Assembly: GCA_026707945.1 (NCBI GenBank)
Contig: JAPOVV010000115.1
Location: 62,001-126,000, forward strand
Reading direction: 5' to 3'
Length of the DNA: 64,000 nucleotides
Source of the DNA: Gammaproteobacteria bacterium
Lineage (GTDB): Bacteria; Pseudomonadota; Gammaproteobacteria; Pseudomonadales; Azotimanducaceae
Below are positions 10,690 through 16,853 of this stretch, in pieces. The notes below the pieces were generated by a model. That model saw only the letters and a list, made by a program, of their open reading frames with translations. It did not search any database and was not told the DNA's origin. A program made the position numbers and the translations under genes. Positions within the stretch are counted from its first letter, which is position 1. Each line of letters begins with the position of its first letter.

Positions 10690-10740
10690 TTGCATAGTAA
10701 CTAAATATCTACTAGAATAAGCGTTCAGTAACTAAACGAT
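10690..10740 (+). promoter_or_regulatory. Promoter with embedded AGTAACTAAA repeats, candidate operator
   Basis: TTGCAT at 10690-10695 and TAGAAT at 10713-10718 are separated by exactly 17 bases and make a plausible sigma-70 promoter for the gene at 10752. Two identical decamers AGTAACTAAA lie at 10696-10705, filling the start of the spacer, and at 10727-10736, around the expected transcription start. They are 31 bases apart, about three helical turns. A third copy lies inside the gene at 10865-10874, and an inverted TAGTTACTT at 10961-10969. The core TAGTNACTA is nearly palindromic. Autoregulation by the TetR part of the downstream protein is inference. Confidence 0.5.
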
Positions 10741-10751
10741 TACCTTTCATT

Positions 10752-11759
10752 ATGGTTTACGCTGCCGGATATCAGTCTCCTTTCGGTCCGCTGACGTTAT
10801 TTGCGTCGGATAAAGGATTGGTTGCTGTGGCCTTTAACGATCCTTCCTACGCAGGACGTGATATAGTAACTAAAGAGTGCGTTTTAAATCCTCAAGCATT
10901 TCCTACCGGCCCTATACAGCAGGATGAATCTAGGTTTACGAGTGTTTTTAGTGAACTAGATAGTTACTTTAATGGATCTCTGAATTCATTCGAGACCCCA
11001 CTCGACTATACACATCATGGTACGGCGTTCCAACGTCGTGTTTGGGATGCGCTGAGGGAAATTCCGTATGGCTCAGTCGTCACGTACGGCGAATTAGCCG
11101 AACAAATCGGCAACGCCAAAGCGGCTCGCGCTGTCGGTCTTGCGAACAACCGAAATCCGTTAGCAATTCTGGTACCTTGTCATCGAGTCATTGGCGCGAG
11201 TGGAAGATTGGTCGGTTATGCTGGGGGCTTGCCTTTTAAACGCTCGTTGCTGGACTTAGAAGGTGTAACGCTCGGTGACGATAAGGGGGAAAGTTCGCGA
11301 GATGCGATACTGCACGCAGGGACAATCGCATTTTCAAGGAGCGGTTACAAGGGTACGACCGTCGACGATATCGCGAAAGCGGCCGGGGTCAATAAGCGCA
11401 TGATCTACCATCACTTTGGTTCAAAGCGCGGGCTATACGACGAGGTTTTTTCTATAGTGGAAGGAGGCCACAAAGGCACTAGGACTGACGTCTTGCAGTC
11501 CAGTCCCAATATTGCAATGAGGTTGAAGATCTACCAACTTCTCGAGACGGGTACGACTTCCGATGTGTCGCTCGCAGCCGATATTGAAAGAAATGAGAAA
11601 CGAATCGCCAAGTTGAAGTCCGAAGGCCGCATGGACTCTCGATATGACACTCAGTTAGTTGCACGGCTTCTAACAATCGCGGACCAATGGAAGGCTAGTA
11701 GCGATAAACCGCATACCCGCGTGGCACCGGTCGTGAACCGACTGAAGAAAACCTTGTAA
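10752..11759 (+). CDS. O6-alkylguanine-DNA alkyltransferase fused to TetR-family regulator
   Basis: This continuous 335-residue protein joins two families. Residues about 1-172 are a methylated-DNA-protein-cysteine methyltransferase (Ogt/Ada-C type): GTAFQRRVWDALREIPYGSV, the helix-turn-helix segment ARAVGLANNRNP, and the active-site PCHRVIGASGRL with acceptor Cys143. Residues about 181-235 are a TetR helix-turn-helix with FSRSGYKGTTVDDIAKAAGV and IYHHFGSKRGLYDEVF. About 100 helical residues follow. The parts share one frame without a stop or internal start. Ada is the classic repair-plus-regulator protein but uses an AraC domain. Here a TetR domain replaces it. It is divergent from uvrA. That alkyl transfer to Cys143 modulates DNA binding is an analogy, not shown. 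Confidence 0.9.
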   Translation: MVYAAGYQSPFGPLTLFASDKGLVAVAFNDPSYAGRDIVTKECVLNPQAFPTGPIQQDESRFTSVFSELDSYFNGSLNSFETPLDYTHHGTAFQRRVWDALREIPYGSVVTYGELAEQIGNAKAARAVGLANNRNPLAILVPCHRVIGASGRLVGYAGGLPFKRSLLDLEGVTLGDDKGESSRDAILHAGTIAFSRSGYKGTTVDDIAKAAGVNKRMIYHHFGSKRGLYDEVFSIVEGGHKGTRTDVLQSSPNIAMRLKIYQLLETGTTSDVSLAADIERNEKRIAKLKSEGRMDSRYDTQLVARLLTIADQWKASSDKPHTRVAPVVNRLKKTL

Positions 11760-11769
11760 TCGGTACTAA

Positions 11770-12273
11770 CTACTCGGCAGCGGTACCTGCGTCCTGTTCG
11801 GTTTCATCTTGCTTCAGATGTCTCCGAGTCTCGTTATAGCGGCGAGGCATAGACCTACGCATGACGCGACGACGTTCATCTGGTTCCAATTTCGCCGCAA
11901 CCTCTCGCCACATCTGGTCACTACGTGCCTTCGTTGCCATGAATAGCTCGTTGAACGCTTCTTGAGCTTTGTGAAGGCGAGTCGCGTCGAATGGTTCCTC
12001 GACGGTTGCTCGGTATAGCTCGGTTTGCGCGCGTCGAAGCTCCCTTAAATGTGCGTGGATTTGCTTTCGATGCTCTTCCGTGGATGGGATCAGCTCCTGG
12101 ACACGTTCCTCTCCTAACGGACGGAGGACGCGGTCGATCGGTGCACCAGTCCAAGTCGCTACCCGATCACCGTGGAAGTGCGGACTAAACGACTTTCCAA
12201 CGAAAAAGCCGATAAAACCCAAATTTACTATGAGCGAGATAACGCAAGTAATTAGCAGCGCTTTACGACTCAT
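11770..12273 (-). CDS. Periplasmic heavy-metal sensor-like membrane-anchored protein
   Basis: The 167-residue protein has an N-terminal membrane anchor (ALLITCVISLIVNLGFIGFF) and a mostly helical, charged periplasmic region with RELRRAQTELYRATVEEPF and a METAL_RESIST/CnrX/ZraP-like pattern of paired amphipathic helices. It ends in a hydrophilic tail. The start is taken at MSRKALL (12273), which overlaps the anti-sigma stop by 11 bases, so it is translationally coupled. By context it may sense or buffer an envelope signal for the sigma factor. I see no clear histidine or cysteine metal cluster, so metal binding is uncertain. Confidence 0.7.
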   Translation of the reverse strand: MSRKALLITCVISLIVNLGFIGFFVGKSFSPHFHGDRVATWTGAPIDRVLRPLGEERVQELIPSTEEHRKQIHAHLRELRRAQTELYRATVEEPFDATRLHKAQEAFNELFMATKARSDQMWREVAAKLEPDERRRVMRRSMPRRYNETRRHLKQDETEQDAGTAAE

Positions 12274-12682
12274 CGTCCACATCTCCTGACCACGATTCGT
12301 AGTCGTAAAACGTCATATATGTCAGATCTTCGGCGAGATCGACAGGTAATTCCTGATTAGCTGCACCGAGATAGAAGCCGAAAGCGAGCGAACACGCGGC
12401 GGCAAGTGCTGGATTCCAGATTAGTCCGCGCCAGAAGCCAGTCTCTGAGCGGCGCTTGTGTGCGGCGAATCTCGACATGACCTTCTGCTCGAGACCATAA
12501 GTCTGTGGAACTACCATGACATCAACCAAGTGCTTATCGACGTCAATTTGTGCATTCAACAACGCCCGCGCCAATGCACTCTGCGCAAGCAGCACGTTTG
12601 CTTCCGCCCGCAAGTTTTCGGGCCATGCCGACAGGTTACTCCCGTGAAGGTCTAGTAGCGTTTCGAAGTTCTGTTCATTCAT
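12263..12682 (-). CDS. Probable anti-sigma factor, single-pass membrane protein
   Basis: The protein of about 139 residues starts MNEQNFETLLDLHGSNLSAW. The ATG lies 8 bases inside the end of the sigma gene, so the two are coupled. The cytoplasmic N-terminal part has the LSAWPENLRAEA pattern seen in a family of short anti-sigma proteins. One hydrophobic segment follows near residues 93-110 (NPALAAACSLAFGFYLG), then an acidic periplasmic tail. The zinc motif HxxxCxxC of classical ZAS anti-sigmas is absent. The assignment rests mainly on position and topology. Confidence 0.72.
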   Translation of the reverse strand: MNEQNFETLLDLHGSNLSAWPENLRAEANVLLAQSALARALLNAQIDVDKHLVDVMVVPQTYGLEQKVMSRFAAHKRRSETGFWRGLIWNPALAAACSLAFGFYLGAANQELPVDLAEDLTYMTFYDYESWSGDVDDES

Positions 12683-13232
12683 AGTTCTTAACCAAAATGT
12701 CGCGCAACGTGCGCCGTGCGCGACCAATCAAAGCTTGAACACCGTCCACTGTGGTATCAAGAACCCGGGCGGCATCCTGTTGAGTCCATCCTTGAACCTG
12801 ACAAAGTACGATCGCCGTACGCTGACGTTCAGGCAGTGTTCGGATAGCACTTCGCATCGCTTGTCGTTGTGCGTCGTCTTCTAAGGATTCAATGGTTGAG
12901 TCCGAGAACTCGACGCTCTCTTGAATTACTGTTCGCTTTCGGGATCGTTCTCGCCGAAACTGATCAATACATAGATTTCGTGCGATCTGATGCAGCCATG
13001 TCGTAAATTGCACGGTGTCAGGCGTCCAATTCGACGCTCGTTGCCAGAGGCGAAGGAAGGTCTCCTGTGTGATGTCTTCGGCATCACTTTGATTGCCACA
13101 CAGCCGGTAGATGAATGCGTGGATACTCAGTGTATGTCGTTGCACTAACATGGAGAATGCGGACTCATCTCTCTGCTGAACACGTTGCATGAGATACTCG
13201 TCAGAGTTGGCTTTCAACGTTGTTTGATCCAT
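12675..13232 (-). CDS. ECF-family RNA polymerase sigma factor
   Basis: The 185-residue protein has sigma region 2 (RHTLSIHAFIYRLCGNQSDA, then DITQETFLRLWQRA) and region 4 (LPERQRTAIVLCQVQGWTQQ and GVQALIGRARRTLRD), joined by a linker of about 50 residues. Regions 1 and 3 are missing, as in extracytoplasmic-function sigma factors. It directs polymerase to a stimulus-specific regulon. The downstream membrane protein is likely its anti-sigma, and the EF-hand gene lies 65 bases upstream on the same strand. The nature of the signal is not visible. Confidence 0.92.
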   Translation of the reverse strand: MDQTTLKANSDEYLMQRVQQRDESAFSMLVQRHTLSIHAFIYRLCGNQSDAEDITQETFLRLWQRASNWTPDTVQFTTWLHQIARNLCIDQFRRERSRKRTVIQESVEFSDSTIESLEDDAQRQAMRSAIRTLPERQRTAIVLCQVQGWTQQDAARVLDTTVDGVQALIGRARRTLRDILVKNYE

Positions 13233-13297
13233 CTACGATGGCAACAACTGCGTCATGCACGATTGATTCACGCCAAACCAATTCTGTCAGATCGAAT

Positions 13298-13813
13298 TTA
13301 CTGCTCGATTTTGGGTGCTTTCTTAGCAGTATCTGTCGGTTGACGAGCGGCTCGCATTTCGCTTCTGTCGAGTCTGCCGTCACCGTTCTTGTCAAGCGAA
13401 ACCAGTTCGTCGATCGGCGCGGAGATTTCAGCCTGACTTACCTGGCCATCTTGATCACTGTCGAATTCATCGAAGGACCGCCAACGTAGCGGCATACGCG
13501 CTTGACGTTGTGCCCGTTGACCGCCGGCGCGTGGCCGATCACCTGCGCGTTGTCGATCGCGAGTGCGGCCAACCCCTTCACCTGAGGCGCGCGCATTTCC
13601 GGCGGCGGCTCCCGGTCGAGTCGTAAACTCGTCCTTAGTCAGGAACCCGTCTCCATTGGTATCCATGCGGTCAAAGCGCGTTTGAATCGCGGCGCGCATA
13701 TCCTCGATCGCCAATCCCGCGACTCGGTCAATCGGCAGCGCGGGAGTCTGCGCATGCGTTATCGAGGTGACCAACAAAGCGGATGCGGCTATGCTAAGCG
13801 ACTTTAGATTCAT
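13298..13813 (-). CDS. Secreted EF-hand calcium-binding protein
   Basis: This 171-residue protein has a signal peptide (MNLKSLSIAASALLVTSITH, cleavage probable after Ala21). It has three EF-hand loops: DTNGDGFLTKDE at 51-62, DSDQDGQVSQAE at 118-129 and DKNGDGRLDRSE at 141-152, each with the ligand spacing of a canonical loop. Between the first and second loops is a G/R/A-rich segment (about 67-106). The frame is open to 13888, but ATG 13813 is preferred because it starts the signal peptide. It is co-oriented with the sigma module and may be its first gene, as a calcium-dependent periplasmic partner (inference). Confidence 0.85.
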   Translation of the reverse strand: MNLKSLSIAASALLVTSITHAQTPALPIDRVAGLAIEDMRAAIQTRFDRMDTNGDGFLTKDEFTTRPGAAAGNARASGEGVGRTRDRQRAGDRPRAGGQRAQRQARMPLRWRSFDEFDSDQDGQVSQAEISAPIDELVSLDKNGDGRLDRSEMRAARQPTDTAKKAPKIEQ

Positions 13814-14040
13814 TTCAATTCTCCGAGATGTTTTATCGTTTATACGGAACGGTTGAAAAAACCTGACGCTGCGATCGGTCGAGTTCATGGCTGTGGCACC
13901 GCATTATGTCGTTTGACTCACGAACTGCGCGTCCGAGGCACATGAGAAAAGATCTGACAAAATTGCGGTAGGCGTTTGACTATAAGCTAGTGTACCGTTT
14001 GAGGACAACTCGTTAAGAAAACACATAGATCGATCTCAAA

Positions 14041-15963
14041 GTGAATCAATTGACAGATGTAAGGACTGAATTCGGGGATACGATCGAGCATCCCACGACA
14101 CAGTTTGGCTTGCTCGGTACGCGACGACTTTTGCCGTTGTTCGTAACTCAATTTTTCGGGGCTTTTAACGATAACGTTTACAAGCAAGCGCTCTTGCTGA
14201 TCTTCGTTTTCAGCGCGATTTCACAGTCATACGACACTAACGTGCTTAATAACGTCGCGGCTGGTTTGTTCATCGTGCCGTTTTTCCTGTTCTCGGTCAC
14301 TGCAGGCGCATTAGCAGATAGCTACGACAAAGCGACCCTCGTTCGTTACATCAAGGCGATGGAGATTCTGATCGCGATTTTGGTTGCCGTGGCACTGGTC
14401 ACGCAAAACCTTATCGCAATGCTGGCGGTTTTGTTTCTTTACGGGACGCAGTCGACGTTTTTTGGACCACTCAAGTTTGCACTCTTACCGCAACAGTTGC
14501 ACGCCTCCGAACTAGTCGGCGGCAATGCGATGATCGAAATGGGAACGTTTGTCGCGATCCTTCTCGGAACCGTCGTGGGCGGAGTTCTTGGAAATTCGGA
14601 CCTACTTGGCGACATGGCTCAAGTGAATGTCTGGGTATCGATTACCGTGATCGTGACAGCGATTGTGGGATTTATCGCATGTCTGCAAATTGCGCCTGCA
14701 CCTCCAGTCCATCACGAGAAAATCAATTGGAACCCGATAACGGAGACGGTCAATCTCATCCGATTAACAATGGAAAGAAAAGCTGTGTTCCGAAGCGTCT
14801 TAGGAGTGTCGTGGTTCTGGCTGCTCGGATCGGTATTTCTGACACAAGTGCCGAACTTGACGAAGGAGTATCTCTACGGGGACGGTACCGTGGTGACAGT
14901 GTTGTTGGTCGTTTTCACTGTAGCAATTGCGATCGGTTCTCTGATTTGTGAACGGTTGAGCGGTAGAAAAATCGAAATCGGTCTGGTGCCGCTTGGTGCG
15001 CTCGGTATGAGCGTTTGGGGGATCGACGCATATTTCAGCATTCTGGCAATTGAACCCGTATCGGTACGAGGTGCTTTCGATTTCCTGGCGGCAGACGGCG
15101 TTCCGAGACTTCTGATCGACTTGGTGTTCTTGGGGATATCCGCCGGCGTCTTTGTCGTGCCGATGCAAGCGCTAATACAGAACCGGACGCCGCCAGCGAA
15201 AGTCGCACGCGTTATCGCAGGTAACAACGTGCTCAATTCTCTTGCAATCGTGTTAGGTGCGGGGATTTCGATTTTCTGGTTGACCGTACTTGACTATGGC
15301 ATCCCCTCCTTATTTCTTCTAATCGCCATTCTTACGGCGTTCGTAGCTGCTTACATCTTTGTCACCGTGCCGGAATTTGTGATGCGATTTATCGTATGGT
15401 TAGTGGGACACTCGGTGTATCGTGTAGATCACGTCGGCCTTGACAATATTCCGGATCGGGGTCCCGTCGTGCTGGTGTCAAACCACATTACGTATGTCGA
15501 TTTCATGTTGCTCGCAGGTGCCGTGCGTCGGCCACTCCGCTTCATCATGCACCGATCGTTTTATGACTTACCTGTCGTTCGATTCGTTTGTCGGGTGGGT
15601 GGCGCTGTACCGATCGCGACCAAGGAAGAGGATGAGGAGGTCTACGAAGAGGCATTCGAGAAAGTAAAGGAAGGCTTGGATAGCAACGAGATCTTTTGCA
15701 TTTTTCCGGAAGGACGTTTGACCCCGACCGGGGAAATGATGCCGTTCCAGAGAGGGATTGAGCGTATTCTGCGCGAGTCTCCCGTACCGGTCATACCGGT
15801 CGCCCTTAGTGGCCTATGGGGAAGTTACTTCTCAAAAGCGCCGAATGCTCGAAAACTACCAAAGCGTGTCCGCGTGTCGGTGGGAGAGCCTATATCGCCA
15901 GATTCGGCGACCGCGCAGTTATTAGAAGATCAAGTCCTAGCATTGCGTGGTAGTACGCGTTAG
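14041..15963 (+). CDS. LplT-like MFS transporter fused to PlsC-type acyltransferase
   Basis: This 640-residue inner-membrane protein has two parts. Residues about 15-420 form a 12-helix major facilitator domain that begins LPLFVTQFFGAFNDNVYKQA, the LplT lysophospholipid flippase signature. Residues about 430-640 are a glycerophosphate acyltransferase with NHITYVD (H482, D487) and FPEGRLTP (555-562). Family knowledge suggests lysophospholipid uptake and re-acylation. The three-part LplT-PlsC-acyl-ACP synthetase fusion is known, and here the AMP-binding ligase part is absent. The start is GTG 14041 with no strong ribosome binding site. It is the first of four tightly spaced genes. Confidence 0.88.
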   Translation: MNQLTDVRTEFGDTIEHPTTQFGLLGTRRLLPLFVTQFFGAFNDNVYKQALLLIFVFSAISQSYDTNVLNNVAAGLFIVPFFLFSVTAGALADSYDKATLVRYIKAMEILIAILVAVALVTQNLIAMLAVLFLYGTQSTFFGPLKFALLPQQLHASELVGGNAMIEMGTFVAILLGTVVGGVLGNSDLLGDMAQVNVWVSITVIVTAIVGFIACLQIAPAPPVHHEKINWNPITETVNLIRLTMERKAVFRSVLGVSWFWLLGSVFLTQVPNLTKEYLYGDGTVVTVLLVVFTVAIAIGSLICERLSGRKIEIGLVPLGALGMSVWGIDAYFSILAIEPVSVRGAFDFLAADGVPRLLIDLVFLGISAGVFVVPMQALIQNRTPPAKVARVIAGNNVLNSLAIVLGAGISIFWLTVLDYGIPSLFLLIAILTAFVAAYIFVTVPEFVMRFIVWLVGHSVYRVDHVGLDNIPDRGPVVLVSNHITYVDFMLLAGAVRRPLRFIMHRSFYDLPVVRFVCRVGGAVPIATKEEDEEVYEEAFEKVKEGLDSNEIFCIFPEGRLTPTGEMMPFQRGIERILRESPVPVIPVALSGLWGSYFSKAPNARKLPKRVRVSVGEPISPDSATAQLLEDQVLALRGSTR

Positions 15964-15970
15964 ACATTCG

Positions 15971-16378
15971 ATGGCTAAATCATCCGCTAGCGATACGTTT
16001 TTTCTAGACCATCCCCGGGACTATCCGATCTTCAGACCTAGGGAGGACGAATGTCCCTACACCTTACTCGGATTGAGCACGGACGAGTCTGTCGACCTTG
16101 ACGACATCCGCGTTGCAAAACATCACGATAACGTTGTGGCGGCTTACCAATTCACACGATTGTCCTCCTTGACGTTTGAAATTGAACGGCTAGGTGTCAA
16201 TGAGTCCTACCGAAATCGAGGTCTCGGAAGCTGGATGTTGGCGCACGCCATTGGCATAATCGAATCAAAAGGTGGTCGCGAAATATTCATTCATGCCCCT
16301 TTTTGCGAATTCTTCAGTCGCGTTGGGTTTGAAGCAACGGGTTCGAATTTGCTACGCCTGACTTTAACTGCTGAGTGA
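15971..16378 (+). CDS. GNAT-family N-acetyltransferase
   Basis: The 135-residue protein contains the acetyl-CoA binding motif A (LGVNESYRNRGLGSWMLAHA, with RNRGLG as the pyrophosphate loop) and a C-terminal FFSRVGFEATG segment typical of GNAT folds. The start is ATG 15971, 7 bases after the preceding gene. An in-frame upstream codon at 15947 would overlap that gene. The substrate is unknown. It could modify an amino sugar, given the hexosaminidase-kinase downstream, but that is speculation. Confidence 0.82.
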   Translation: MAKSSASDTFFLDHPRDYPIFRPREDECPYTLLGLSTDESVDLDDIRVAKHHDNVVAAYQFTRLSSLTFEIERLGVNESYRNRGLGSWMLAHAIGIIESKGGREIFIHAPFCEFFSRVGFEATGSNLLRLTLTAE

Positions 16379-16380
16379 CG

Positions 16381-16851
16381 ATGTCTTTAACCGCGCCGGA
16401 TGAGTCAACCATACCTCATGTCGATGGAGGGAACGTCGCGATCCTCAGGTCCAAATGGCACGATGAATTAGTGCACAACATGGCAACAGCCTGCACACGC
16501 GTATTGCTAGAACACGGTATTGAATCCGTTGAAGATCACGTAGTTCCTGGCACACTCGAGCTCCCGTTAGCTGTGCGGGTTTTAGCGGAAAAACGCATGC
16601 ATGACGCATTTGTTTGTCTAAGCGTCGTGGAGAAGGGTAGTACGGCACATTTTGACATGATCGTTCACGCCACGACTGAGGCGTTGCAGCGCGTTTCAGT
16701 TGATCAAAAGATCCCGGTGATAAATGAGATCATTGCAGTGTACGACATTGCTGACGCGATCACGCGTGCGTCTGATGATGAATTCAATAAAGGCATCGAA
16801 GCGGCTGCGGCAACGCTCGAGATGATCAACTTCGTGCGCGCCAACGAATAG
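16381..16851 (+). CDS. ribH: Divergent 6,7-dimethyl-8-ribityllumazine synthase
   Basis: The 156-residue protein aligns along the whole lumazine synthase fold: VVPGTLELPLAVRVL (usual VPGAFEIPLA), GSTAHFDMIVHATTEAL (usual RGETPHFDYV) with the catalytic-region histidine retained, and the strong NKGIEAAAATLEM motif. Lumazine synthase joins a ribitylaminouracil with a butanone phosphate in riboflavin synthesis. The RG of the phosphate loop has become KG. It stands apart from other rib genes and resembles divergent second copies (RibH2 type) in some Proteobacteria. It starts 2 bases after the GNAT gene and ends 2 before the hexosaminidase. A GTG at 16375 is an alternative start. Confidence 0.82.
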   Translation: MSLTAPDESTIPHVDGGNVAILRSKWHDELVHNMATACTRVLLEHGIESVEDHVVPGTLELPLAVRVLAEKRMHDAFVCLSVVEKGSTAHFDMIVHATTEALQRVSVDQKIPVINEIIAVYDIADAITRASDDEFNKGIEAAAATLEMINFVRANE

Positions 16852-16853
16852 GC

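Noticed and set aside
14800-15236. Minus-strand frames inside the LplT-PlsC gene
   Set aside because: No family similarity, overlapping a confident coding sequence.
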